This document shows, piece after piece, positions 23,110-31,243 of a stretch of DNA of 64,000 nt. The stretch spans positions 264,239-328,238 of the forward strand of contig NZ_LAKD02000027.1 of assembly GCF_000968685.2 (NCBI RefSeq). Reading direction: 5' to 3'. The stretch comes from Streptomyces antioxidans. Lineage in GTDB: Bacteria > Actinomycetota > Actinomycetes > Streptomycetales > Streptomycetaceae. Every line of letters begins with the position of its first letter. Position 1 is the stretch's first letter. The notes beneath the pieces were generated by a model. It ran no database searches. It saw nothing but the letters and a program-made list of their open reading frames with translations, and had not been told where the DNA came from. The position numbers and the translations under genes are program-made.

Positions 23110-24171
23110 CTACCGTCGAAGCGCCGAGGACAGCAGCGCCGCGAGGGGGTCGCCGTCGAGGAAGTCCAGCAGCTCACCCACGGTCGGCCCGGTGGCGGGG
23201 CCGTGGCGGGTGACCGCGAAGGCGGCCGCCGCGTTGGCACCCCGTACGGCGTCGTTCAGATCCAGCCCGCGGCCGAGGAGGGCCAGGAACGCTCCCGTGT
23301 GGGCGTCACCCGCGCCGTTGCTGTCGACCGCGGTCACCCGGCGGCCGGGGACGTGCGCGGGCTCTCCGCCTGGCGGGACCAGCCAGCAGCCGTCCGCGTC
23401 GGCACGCAGCAGTACACCGGTGCGCCGGCCCAGCCGGGCGGCGAGCGCCGCCGCGGCCTCCCGCGCGTCGTTCCGGCCGGTCAGCAGCCGCCCCTCGCGC
23501 TGGTTGCAGCTGACCCAGTCACAGCGCGCCAGAACGGGCTCAAGCACCTCCTCCGGGATCTGGTCGGCCAGCGGGCCAGGGTCGAGGAAGACCCGGATGT
23601 GCTCGGGCAGCCGTGCCATGAGCGAGGCCAGGACCGGGCCGTTCACCGGGTAGGCGAGCCCGTATCCGGAGATCTGCACCAGGTCGCCGGGGCGCAGCGC
23701 GGCGAGCACTGCCGTGGCGTGGGCCCCGGTCAGCCGGGCCTCCGCGCCGAGGCTGGTGGCGAAGGTGCGCTCGCCACCGCCGTCGACGAAGGCCACGCAG
23801 AACCCGGTGTCCTCCTCCGTGACCGGAGGCAGCGGCGCCTCGACGCCTTCGCGGGCGAGGTCCGCCCGCGCCCGGTCGCCGAACGGGCCGGTGCCGTGGG
23901 CGCCCGCGTACACGGCCGGGAGCCCCAGACGGCGAGCGGCGGCGAGGACGTTGAATCCGCCGCCCGTGGTGAGGGTGGTGTCCTGGGAGACGATGTCGCC
24001 GCCGCGCTCGGGCAGTGCGGGCACCCGCATCACCAGGTCGACGATGGCGTTGCCGAGCAGGACCAGCCGACCGCCGCCCGCGGCCTCGCGGGACACCCCG
24101 GGGACGCCACGGTTGAAGGCGCCGGGGACGCCGTCACGGGAGGCGTTGGGGACATCGGCGTGGCCGCTCAT
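23110..24171 (-). CDS. PfkB-family carbohydrate/nucleoside kinase
   Basis: 353 aa. After a poorly ordered start of about 30 residues come GRLVLLGNAIVDLVMRVPALPERGGDI and GGGFNVLAAARRLGLP (substrate loop). The C-terminal anion-hole motif SNGAGDAHTGAF carries catalytic base Asp289. PfkB kinases phosphorylate sugars and nucleosides on a primary hydroxyl. Its ATG overlaps the permease stop (ATGA), so it is the last gene of the GntR-ADP-ribosylglycohydrolase-permease-kinase operon. A 700-aa in-frame extension upstream is a shadow of the permease gene. Confidence 0.92.
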   Translation of the reverse strand: MSGHADVPNASRDGVPGAFNRGVPGVSREAAGGGRLVLLGNAIVDLVMRVPALPERGGDIVSQDTTLTTGGGFNVLAAARRLGLPAVYAGAHGTGPFGDRARADLAREGVEAPLPPVTEEDTGFCVAFVDGGGERTFATSLGAEARLTGAHATAVLAALRPGDLVQISGYGLAYPVNGPVLASLMARLPEHIRVFLDPGPLADQIPEEVLEPVLARCDWVSCNQREGRLLTGRNDAREAAAALAARLGRRTGVLLRADADGCWLVPPGGEPAHVPGRRVTAVDSNGAGDAHTGAFLALLGRGLDLNDAVRGANAAAAFAVTRHGPATGPTVGELLDFLDGDPLAALLSSALRR

Positions 24172-25661
24172 GAGACCTCCCCGGCGGCCGGGGCGGGCAG
24201 CACCTGCTGCTGGGGAGGTTGTGCGGACGCCTCCTCGCGCACGGCGCCGTCGAGCCGCCGCAGCAGGGCGTAGACGACGGCCGCGAGCACCAGGGTCACC
24301 ACCCATCCCAGCCCGTTGGACCCGATCCAGCTGTGGGCGAACGGCCCGGAGAACCACACGTCGGTGGCGCTGGTGCTGGCCTCGGTGAACAGCAGGCCCA
24401 CCACGATGGCCGCCGCCCAGGCGATCATCGCGGCCCAGGCGACCCCGCCCCGGAACCAGTAGCGGCTGGAGCGTCCGACGTCCATCAGGGCCGCGCCGTC
24501 GTAGGACCGGCGGAGTATCAGGTCGACCGCGAAGACGCCCACCCAGGCGTTGATGGGGACGGCGAGGAGGGTGAGGAAGGTGATGAACGGGCCGTAGAAG
24601 TCCTTGGCGATCAGGATGAAGTAGATCCCGCCCGCGAAGGTGACCACCACGTCCAGGCCGACGGCGAGGGTGCGCCGGACCCGTATCCCCAGGGTGATCA
24701 TGGTGAGTCCGGCCGAGTAGACGGACAGGTGGTTGGAGAGCAGCAGTCCGCCGAACGCGGCGATCAGATACGGGATGGACATCCACGAGGGCAGCATCGT
24801 GTTGATCGCCGAGACGGGGTCGGAGGCGGAGGCCAGATCGGGTTCCCCCGCCGCGAGGAGCGAGCCCAGCGAGATCAGCACCACCAGCGGGATACCGGCG
24901 CCGAACGCGGAAGCGGCCACCAGCCTGCCACCGGGAATCCGGCGGGGCAGGTAACGGGCGTAGTCGGCACCGGTGTTGGCCCAGCCGATCCCCGTTCCGG
25001 CGGCGATCATGCCGACGCCCACGACCATCGAGCTCACCGGCCCGACCGGGGCGTGGAAGACCTTGCCCCAGTCCACGGTGGCGGCGAGAAAGCCGATCAC
25101 GACCAGGTTGAGCAGCCCGAAGACATAGCTGGCCCATCTGTTGATCCACATGATGGTGGCGTGGCCCAGGCCGCTGATCAGCAGGGTGCAGCCGATGAAG
25201 ACCAGCAGACACACCACGGTGAGGACGCTGTTCCGCCGGATGCCGAAGGCCACGTCGAGCAGCGCCAGCAGGGCGAAGGCGGCCGTGGTGGTGTTGATGG
25301 TCTCCCAGCCGAGCCGGCTCAGCCAGGTGACCAGGGTGGGCCCCGCGTTGCCACGGACCCCGAACACCGCGCGGGAGAGGGTGAGGGCGGGTGCTCCGCC
25401 CCGCTTTCCGGCGATGCTGAGGGCGCCCACCAGGGCGAAGGAGCCGAAGGACCCGAGGATGGCCACGACGGCCGCCTGCCAGATGTTCAGGCCGCGGAAG
25501 CTGACCAGGGCCGCGCCGAGCGGCAGACCGAGGATGCTGATGTTCGCGGCGAACCAGGTCCAGAACATCTGGCTCGCATGGCCGTGGCGCTCGGCGTCGG
25601 GAACCGGCTCGATGCCTCTGGTCTCCACGGAGCCGACGCGGTCGTTCTCTGAAGCCGCCAT
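24168..25661 (-). CDS. NCS1-family cytosine/purine/nucleoside permease
   Basis: 497 aa with about twelve membrane segments. N-terminal MFWTWFAANISILGLPLGAAL and a GKRGGAPALTLSRAVFGVRGN segment are typical of the NCS1 (CodB/PucI) family. Sodium- or proton-coupled members take up cytosine, allantoin, hydantoins, pyridoxine or nucleosides. A charged N-terminus and a Pro/Gln-rich tail flank the membrane domain. Start ATG at 25661 was chosen over 25847 because the longer frame enters the upstream gene. Confidence 0.92.
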   Translation of the reverse strand: MAASENDRVGSVETRGIEPVPDAERHGHASQMFWTWFAANISILGLPLGAALVSFRGLNIWQAAVVAILGSFGSFALVGALSIAGKRGGAPALTLSRAVFGVRGNAGPTLVTWLSRLGWETINTTTAAFALLALLDVAFGIRRNSVLTVVCLLVFIGCTLLISGLGHATIMWINRWASYVFGLLNLVVIGFLAATVDWGKVFHAPVGPVSSMVVGVGMIAAGTGIGWANTGADYARYLPRRIPGGRLVAASAFGAGIPLVVLISLGSLLAAGEPDLASASDPVSAINTMLPSWMSIPYLIAAFGGLLLSNHLSVYSAGLTMITLGIRVRRTLAVGLDVVVTFAGGIYFILIAKDFYGPFITFLTLLAVPINAWVGVFAVDLILRRSYDGAALMDVGRSSRYWFRGGVAWAAMIAWAAAIVVGLLFTEASTSATDVWFSGPFAHSWIGSNGLGWVVTLVLAAVVYALLRRLDGAVREEASAQPPQQQVLPAPAAGEVS

Positions 25662-25722
25662 GGTGGTACCTGTCTTTCTGTCCGGGGGCACTCCGGTGCG
25701 GATGTGGGGGCGGGGGTGTGGG

Positions 25723-26730
25723 TCACTCGGCCGTGTCGGCGCGCAGTGCGAGCAGGGCCTTGGCCAGCGGTTCCAGGTGGAGGTCGTTGACCGAGCGCAG
25801 GGTGGCGAGGGCGTCGTCGGGCAGCGCCGAGGCGCCGCCGACGGCACCGGCTATGGCGCCCGCGATGGCGCCGATGGTGTCGCAGTCGCCGCCGAGGTTG
25901 GCCGCCAGCAGGCAGGCCCGCCAGGGCTCGCCCTCGGCGAGGGCCAGCACGGCGAAGGCGGCGGGGACCGACTCCTGGCTGGCGACGCTGGTGCCGACCA
26001 GGTCGCAGACGCGGTCCAGGGCCTGCCGCTCGGGCAGTCCGCGGACCAGGTCCACGGCCCAGCCGATGCGGGTGGCGATATCGGCCCCGGCGACCCAGTG
26101 GCCGCGTTCGGCGCCGGCGGCGGCCACCGTGATCGCCGCGCCGATGGCGTCCTCCAGATCGCCGCCGTCGACGCCACGGCTCACCGCGGCGGCCACGGCG
26201 GCGGCGGAGGCGATGCCGATGGAGGTGTCATGGGTGACCTGGCACGCCTCCGCGACCCGGTCCAGGAAGGGCTCCAGCGGTGTGTCGGGGAAGGCGACGC
26301 CGACCGGGGTGATCCGCATGGCCGCACCGTTGGTGGCACCGGACTTGCCCGCCTCCTCCGGCGGCACACCGCGGGACACCGCCTCCAGGGCGGCCTTGGT
26401 GGAGGGGCCGAGCAGATCGAAGGAGCCCTTGGCCTTCATGGCGCGCTCCCACTCCAGGAGTTCCTGGGCGAGCCGCAGCGGTTCGATCCGGCCGCCGGAC
26501 CCGGTCAGCAGCCCGCCGACGATGACGGCCTGGTCGGTGTCGTCCGTGACCGAACCGGCGGGCATTCCGGCGCTCACCGGGTTGTCCTCCGGGCCGGGTT
26601 CGAAATCGGTGACGGTGCCGAACCGGGCGACGATGGACCGCCGGGACATGATCTGGGTGGGCATGCCGAGGGCATCGCCCATCGCCAGGCCGTAGAGGGC
26701 GCCGAGCGCTCGGTCGTGCTGGTGGTTCAT
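25723..26730 (-). CDS. ADP-ribosylglycohydrolase family protein
   Basis: 335 aa, close to the family norm. Metal-binding motifs are intact: GLAMGDALGMP near residue 17, SVTDDTDQAV near residue 60, and NLGGDCDTIGAIAGAIAGA near 280. These coordinate two Mg ions that hydrolyse N- or O-glycosidic bonds of ADP-ribosyl groups or, for members next to sugar kinases, nucleoside-like N-glycosides. It lies between GntR and permease genes (71- and 61-base gaps), so a catabolic rather than protein-modification role is more plausible here. Confidence 0.92.
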   Translation of the reverse strand: MNHQHDRALGALYGLAMGDALGMPTQIMSRRSIVARFGTVTDFEPGPEDNPVSAGMPAGSVTDDTDQAVIVGGLLTGSGGRIEPLRLAQELLEWERAMKAKGSFDLLGPSTKAALEAVSRGVPPEEAGKSGATNGAAMRITPVGVAFPDTPLEPFLDRVAEACQVTHDTSIGIASAAAVAAAVSRGVDGGDLEDAIGAAITVAAAGAERGHWVAGADIATRIGWAVDLVRGLPERQALDRVCDLVGTSVASQESVPAAFAVLALAEGEPWRACLLAANLGGDCDTIGAIAGAIAGAVGGASALPDDALATLRSVNDLHLEPLAKALLALRADTAE

Positions 26731-26801
26731 TCGGACTTCCTGTCAGTGCGCGGAGGCGCGGGTACGTCGGGCTCGGGCGGGCGCGGGCGTGGCGGGCGGT
26801 C

Positions 26802-27542
26802 TCACTCGCCGCCGCCCAGGGCCGTCTCGTCGGGGCTCTCGCCGAAGCCGAGGTGCAGCTGGAAGCGGGCGGGGTCCAGGAGGCTGGTCACCTGCTCGAC
26901 GATCCGGCCGTCGGCCCCGCGGCTGACCCGGCGGGTGTTGAGCCAGACCTCGCCCACCTGGCGGCGGAGCAAGGTGGCCTCGTCGGCTGCCAGTTGGCGC
27001 ACGGACGCCCACTCGTCCCCGTGGGTGGCACGGATGCCGACCGCTGCGAGGGTCTTGGTCAGCGAGCCGTCGAGGAGCCCGCCCACGGGGGTGTCCGCCA
27101 GGGCCGGGACCATGGGCACCCGGCTGCGCTCCAGCGCGACCGGAGTGCCCTCGGGCAGCACCCGCAACCGGTCGAGCGCCATGAACTCAACGCCCTCGAT
27201 GCCCAGTTCACCGGCCAGCCGGGCGTCGCGCACCGCTTCGAGCCTGAGCACCTCGGTGGTGATCTGGGCTCCCTGGTCGGCCAGTGCCCTGGTCCAGCCC
27301 AGCCGGTTGTCCAGCAGGCCGCCGTCGAAGGTGACGAACGAGCCGACGCCCGCGTGGGTGGAGATCAGCCCCTGCTTGCTGAGCTCGTCCAGCGCCTGGC
27401 GGACGGTGGCCCTGCTGACCGCGAAGCGCCGGGTGAGCGCGTGTTCACCGGGCAGCCTGGTGCCCGGTTCCAGGGCCCCGCTGTGGATCTCACGGGCCAG
27501 GACGCGGGCGATGCGCTGATGCTTGAGGACCTGTTTAGGCAT
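26802..27542 (-). CDS. GntR/HutC family transcriptional regulator with UTRA ligand domain
   Basis: 246 aa. Winged helix at residues 1 to about 75 (RIARVLAREIHSGALEPGTRLPGEHALTRRFAVSRATVRQALDELSKQGL). The UTRA effector domain runs from about 95 to 235, and UTRA pockets usually bind phosphosugars or related catabolic intermediates. First gene of the four-gene operon, so it is autoregulated by inference. Candidate operator motifs lie just upstream. Confidence 0.93.
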   Translation of the reverse strand: MPKQVLKHQRIARVLAREIHSGALEPGTRLPGEHALTRRFAVSRATVRQALDELSKQGLISTHAGVGSFVTFDGGLLDNRLGWTRALADQGAQITTEVLRLEAVRDARLAGELGIEGVEFMALDRLRVLPEGTPVALERSRVPMVPALADTPVGGLLDGSLTKTLAAVGIRATHGDEWASVRQLAADEATLLRRQVGEVWLNTRRVSRGADGRIVEQVTSLLDPARFQLHLGFGESPDETALGGGE

Positions 27543-27563
27543 GTCCGGACGTTAGCCATACAT

Positions 27564-27579
27564 GTTTAGTCCTGTCTAG
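27564..27579. promoter_or_regulatory. Candidate GntR operator
   Basis: GTTTAG and GTCTAG as direct half-sites 10 bp apart, 21 bases upstream of the regulator start. The second runs into TCTAGA. HutC-type sites such as the DasR element are built on a GTCTAGAC core, so this is a plausible though imperfect operator. Confidence 0.45.
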
Positions 27580-27635
27580 AGGCGCATGCACTCGAATCGG
27601 GAACTGATCACTTTCAGGTGAGGGCAGCGGGAAGG

Positions 27636-27675
27636 CCGATGGCACGGCCCGCCACAGAGCGGGCCGTGCCATCGG
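27636..27675 (-). terminator. 17-bp terminator after alpha/beta hydrolase gene
   Basis: Perfect stem between 27636-27652 and 27659-27675 with loop CACAGA, 22 bases past the hydrolase stop. It separates that gene from the GntR operon promoter. Confidence 0.85.
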
Positions 27676-27697
27676 TGGGCAACGGGCGGGAGCCTGG

Positions 27698-28432
27698 TCA
27701 GGCCACGTCGTGCAGGATCGCCGCCAGCTCACCGGGCCGGTCGAACATCGGCCAGTGCCAGCCGGGCAGTTCCCGGTACGCCCACCCCTCGGTCGCCATG
27801 TGGCGGAACGCCGGGACGACACCGATCCGCGCCCGGACCTCCGCCACCGGGAAGCTGCACAGCACATGCAGCCGTGGCAGCTCCTCCCAGGCCTCGGTCA
27901 GCCGGACCGGGGTGGTGGCGGTGGCCCACGGCTGCGGCACCGACAGCCCCACCAGCCGTTCGAGCACGTCATCCGGCAGCCCGGGCGCCTCGGAGGCCAG
28001 CCGCCGCCACGGCGGGGGCGGCAGCCGCCAGCCGTCCCCCTTCGTACGGACCAGCTCGGCGTTGCGCGACTGCTCCTCCGGCGGGGTGAACTCCAGGTGG
28101 GACATTCCGTCCGGCAGCGGTCCGCTGTCGATGAACACCAGGCGGCCGATCCGGTCCGGCATCCGGTCCGCCACGCTCGGGACCACCACCGCACCGGCAT
28201 AGCTGTGCCCGACCAACACCACATCGTGCAGGTCCTCGTAGCGGATCAGGTTGAGCACATCGGTGATGTGGGTCTCCAGGTCGGTGTCCGGCCGGGCCAG
28301 GTGCGCCCGTTCGCCCATCCCGGTCAGGCTGAGGGAGTGGACGTCGTGTCCACGGCCGCGCAGGTCATCCGCCACCGGGCGCCAGGCCCAGGCCCCGAGC
28401 CAGAACCCGGGAAGAAGTACGTAGGTTGCCAT
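27698..28432 (-). CDS. Alpha/beta hydrolase
   Basis: 244 aa. Opens with YVLLPGFWLGAWAW (oxyanion region), has nucleophile Ser77 in VGHSYAG and a likely catalytic His near the C-terminus in GWHWPMFDRP. It resembles small cofactor-free esterases such as the salicylate-esterase/MES type (GFWLGAWAW, HITDVLNLI). Divergent, with 64 bp between starts, from a WYL regulator and sharing a palindrome, so probably the regulator's target. The substrate is unknown. Confidence 0.9.
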   Translation of the reverse strand: MATYVLLPGFWLGAWAWRPVADDLRGRGHDVHSLSLTGMGERAHLARPDTDLETHITDVLNLIRYEDLHDVVLVGHSYAGAVVVPSVADRMPDRIGRLVFIDSGPLPDGMSHLEFTPPEEQSRNAELVRTKGDGWRLPPPPWRRLASEAPGLPDDVLERLVGLSVPQPWATATTPVRLTEAWEELPRLHVLCSFPVAEVRARIGVVPAFRHMATEGWAYRELPGWHWPMFDRPGELAAILHDVA

Positions 28433-28472
28433 GGCTCAGACGCTAGGAGGGTTACCGGACAGGATCCGCCCG

Positions 28473-28487
28473 GTATTCGCGGAATAC
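28473..28487. promoter_or_regulatory. Perfect 6-3-6 palindrome between hydrolase and WYL regulator
   Basis: GTATTC-GCG-GAATAC in the 64-bp divergent gap, flanked by two CCCGGTAT-like motifs (CCCGGTATTC here and CCCGGTATGA at the regulator start). A strong operator candidate. Confidence 0.6.
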
Positions 28488-28496
28488 TTGCCCGGT

Positions 28497-29522
28497 ATGA
28501 ACCGACCGACCGCCCGGGTGCTCGCACTGCTGGAGATCCTCCAGGCCGGTGGCACCCGTACCGTCGCCGAGCTGGCCGCCCGGCTCGGTGTGGACGAGCG
28601 CACCGTCCGCCGCTATGTCGGCCAGCTGATCGACCTGGACGTCCCGGTCCGGTCGGTGCGCGGCCGCTACGGCGGGTACCGGCTCGCGCCCGGCTATCGG
28701 ATGCCACCGCTGATGCTCACCGACGAGGAGGCGCTGGCCGTGCTGCTCGGCCTGGTCGCGGGCCGCCGGGCCGGGCTGGTGACCACGTCCGTCGCGGCGG
28801 CGGAGAGCGCCGCGGCCAAGGTGCGCCGGGTGCTGCCCGAGGCGCTCGGCCGCCGACTGGACGCCCTGCTGGCGACCGCGGACTTCACCGCACCGGCCCG
28901 TCCCATGGTCGTCCCGGAGACCGGGGTGCTGCTGTTGCTCGCGGAGGCGGCGCGGGACCGCCGGCCCGTCGCCATCGGCTACACCGCCTGGAAGGGGCGG
29001 CGCAGTGAGCGCACGGTGCGTCCGTACGGGGTCGTCGCGCACTCCGGGCGCTGGTATGTGACGGGGGCGGACTCGGCCAGCGGCGAGGTGCGCATGTTCC
29101 GGCTGGACCGGATCGAGACGGCCTCGGTGCTACCGGGCTCGTTCGATGTGCCCGAGGGGTTCGACCCGGCCGCGCGGGTGCTGGCCGGGCTGGCCGGGGT
29201 GCCGTATGCGCACGAGGTGTCGCTCCGGGTCCGGGGCACGGCCGATGAGGTCCGCCACCGGCTCCCGCCCGGGCTCGCCACCGTGCGGGAGCTCCCGGCC
29301 GGCCCGGCGCGGGACGCCGCCGCTGACTCCGGGGCGGCGGAAGGCAGCGGATGGGTACAAGTCGAGCTGCGGACCGAGCGGCTGGAGTGGGTACCCTCCG
29401 TACTCGCCTGGCTGGACCTCCCGTTCGTGATCGAGCGTCCGGACGCGCTGCGCGACCATGTGCGCGCCCTGGCCCGCCGACTCACCGTGTGCGCCGAGGC
29501 GACCGCCGATGCCACCGAGTGA
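28497..29522 (+). CDS. YafY-type HTH/WYL domain transcriptional regulator
   Basis: 341 aa from ATG at 28497. HTH_11 at residues 1-60 (RVLALLEILQAGGTRTVAELAARLGVDERTVRRYVGQL). WYL domain about 135-210 (AIGYTAWKGRRSERTVRPYGVVAHSGRWYVTGAD...FRLDRI) and a C-terminal WCX region. WYL domains bind nucleic acids or small ligands and switch the regulator on or off. The start directly follows the palindrome. Confidence 0.92.
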   Translation: MNRPTARVLALLEILQAGGTRTVAELAARLGVDERTVRRYVGQLIDLDVPVRSVRGRYGGYRLAPGYRMPPLMLTDEEALAVLLGLVAGRRAGLVTTSVAAAESAAAKVRRVLPEALGRRLDALLATADFTAPARPMVVPETGVLLLLAEAARDRRPVAIGYTAWKGRRSERTVRPYGVVAHSGRWYVTGADSASGEVRMFRLDRIETASVLPGSFDVPEGFDPAARVLAGLAGVPYAHEVSLRVRGTADEVRHRLPPGLATVRELPAGPARDAAADSGAAEGSGWVQVELRTERLEWVPSVLAWLDLPFVIERPDALRDHVRALARRLTVCAEATADATE

Positions 29523-29564
29523 CACCGGATCCTTCGGACACACCGGGCCGTGCCGGTGCGGCGC

Positions 29565-30602
29565 TCAGCCGCCGGGCCACCGTACGGCGGTGTCGGCCAC
29601 GGCGGAGCGCGCCCGCTCCAGGGTTTCGGTGTGCCCGAACAGGCCCGGCAGTCCGCCGGTGTGTATGAAGACCGTGCGCTGCCCCGGGCGCACCTGGCCG
29701 TCGCGGACGGCCGCGATGAGACCGGCCAGGGCGCGCCCGGTGTAGATGGGGTCGAGAACGATGCCCTCGGTGCGGGCCGCCGTGGTGATGGCGTCCATGA
29801 CCGGCTCGGTGAGCGCGGAGTAGCCGGGCCCGACCTGGTCCAGCCGCAGCCGCAGCGATGTGGCCAGGGGCTGTCCCGCCAGCCCCTGGACCAGGTCGCC
29901 GACGGTGTGCTCAGGGTCGGCGACGGCCCCGCAGTGCACCCCCAGCACCCGCTCGGCACCGAGGGTGTGGACGAGACCGGCCATGGTGCCGCCCGATCCG
30001 ACCGCCACCACCGCCGTGGCCAAGTCCGGTTCCTGTACCAGGAGTTCCGTCCCCGCCGCGGCATAGCCCCGGGCGCCCAGCACACTGGAGCCGCCGAAGG
30101 GGATCACCGCGGGCCGGTCGCCGCGCTCGCGCAGGTTTCGGGCCACGTCCTCGACGGCCGCCGCGAGTTCCGCCTCGCTCACCTCGCCCGCCCATACGAC
30201 GCGGGCGCCGAAGAGACCGTCGAGCGCGATGTTGCCGGTCATCCCCTCGCTCGGCGCACCGGCGAGGACGAGGACCACGTCCATGCCCAGCCGGGCCCCG
30301 GCCGCGGCCGTCAGACGGGCGTGGTTGCTCTGGGCGGCCCCGCTGGTCACCAGGGTGGTGGCGGCCCCGGCACGGGCGGCCCCGGCCGTCCACTCCAGCT
30401 TGCGGACCTTGTTGCCCCCGCCGCCCAGCCCGATCAGATCGTCACGCTTGACCCATAGGTCACCGGGCTCCAGCCCGATGGCACGCGCCAGGCGCGGCGC
30501 GGCCTCCAGCGGTGTGGGCCGACTCATCAACTCGGCCCGCATGGTGTCCTGGTCCTGCGCGTTGTCCTGGTCCTGCGGGGTGTCCTGACGCTCTTCTGAC
30601 AC
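29565..30602 (-). CDS. ACC deaminase / D-cysteine desulfhydrase family PLP enzyme
   Basis: 345 aa. Fold type II PLP enzyme with Lys65 in GGGGNKVRKLEW, SGAAQSNHARLTAAAGARLGM, a phosphate loop VGSGGTMAGLVH, and C-terminal FIHTGGLPGLFGH. This is the 1-aminocyclopropane-1-carboxylate deaminase / D-cysteine desulfhydrase group; which substrate cannot be decided by eye. The start is GTG at 30602 because GGAAGG lies eight bases before it; an ATG at 30632 is an alternative. The N-terminus carries a low-complexity QDQD stretch from an 18-bp duplicated sequence. Downstream of the HxlR gene on the same strand. Confidence 0.87.
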   Translation of the reverse strand: MSEERQDTPQDQDNAQDQDTMRAELMSRPTPLEAAPRLARAIGLEPGDLWVKRDDLIGLGGGGNKVRKLEWTAGAARAGAATTLVTSGAAQSNHARLTAAAGARLGMDVVLVLAGAPSEGMTGNIALDGLFGARVVWAGEVSEAELAAAVEDVARNLRERGDRPAVIPFGGSSVLGARGYAAAGTELLVQEPDLATAVVAVGSGGTMAGLVHTLGAERVLGVHCGAVADPEHTVGDLVQGLAGQPLATSLRLRLDQVGPGYSALTEPVMDAITTAARTEGIVLDPIYTGRALAGLIAAVRDGQVRPGQRTVFIHTGGLPGLFGHTETLERARSAVADTAVRWPGG

Positions 30603-30652
30603 GATCGCCACCTTCCAGCCAGCCTGCAGCATGGAGACTACGTGCCGTTCCT

Positions 30653-31177
30653 CTACTCAGCCGCGGAGGGGCCGGGCGCGAGGCGCTGCCGCTCGAGCTC
30701 GACGTAGCGGGCGCGCATCGCCTCACTCGCGGCCGGGCCCGCGGTGAACACGTACATCTCGCTGTCGTCGAGGCTCCGGCCGGTGCGCGCGTCCACCACG
30801 ACGGGATGGGCCTCCTCACCGGTGCGGGCGTCGACCAGGATCATGGCGCGCTCCTCCGGCGCGAGGTGCTGATTGCCCCAGGCGGCCAGCGCGACGACCA
30901 CGGGGCGCAGCGAGCGGCCGCGCTCGGTCAGCACGTACTCATGGCGCACCGGGTTGGTCTGGTAGGGGCGCCGCTCCAGGAGGCCGTCCGCCACCAGGGT
31001 CTTCAGCCGTGTGGTGAGCATGCTGGTGGAGATGTTCAGGCTCTGCTGGAACTGGTCGAAGCGGGTATAGCCGTCGAAGGCGTCATGGAGGATCAGCAGC
31101 GTCCACCACTCCCCCACGTGCTGAACCGTGGTCGACAGCGGGCACTCACGGTCCTCCAGCCTGATCCGGCTTGCCAT
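30653..31177 (-). CDS. HxlR family transcriptional regulator
   Basis: 174 aa. Cys near residue 13 (ECPLSTTVQHVGEWWTLLIL), the position of the redox-sensing Cys in some HxlR members such as HypR. Winged helix FDQFQQSLNISTSMLTTRLKTLVADGLLERRPY and ALAAWGNQHLAPEER follow. ATG preceded by GGGAGGG. Divergent from an SDR gene with an inverted repeat between them. Confidence 0.92.
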   Translation of the reverse strand: MASRIRLEDRECPLSTTVQHVGEWWTLLILHDAFDGYTRFDQFQQSLNISTSMLTTRLKTLVADGLLERRPYQTNPVRHEYVLTERGRSLRPVVVALAAWGNQHLAPEERAMILVDARTGEEAHPVVVDARTGRSLDDSEMYVFTAGPAASEAMRARYVELERQRLAPGPSAAE

Positions 31178-31196
31178 TGCGACACCCTCCCGAGTT

Positions 31197-31235
31197 ACTG
31201 CTAATGTGAAAGTTACTTGCTTCTATTTTAGCAGT
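31197..31235. promoter_or_regulatory. Candidate HxlR operator region
   Basis: ACTGCTAA (31197-31204) and TTAGCAGT (31228-31235) are perfect inverted copies 23 bases apart in an AT-rich 66-bp divergent gap. A second, direct motif GTTACTTGC lies between them. Confidence 0.55.
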
Positions 31236-31243
31236 CACAAGGG

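Noticed and set aside
24172..25212. N-terminal extension of the PfkB kinase frame to 700 aa
   Set aside because: The extra 347 residues are the out-of-frame image of the NCS1 permease. The kinase begins at 24171 with an ATGA overlap.
29541..29558. CACCGG / CCGGTG as a terminator between the WYL and deaminase genes
   Set aside because: Only 6 bp, much weaker than the other hairpins in the window.
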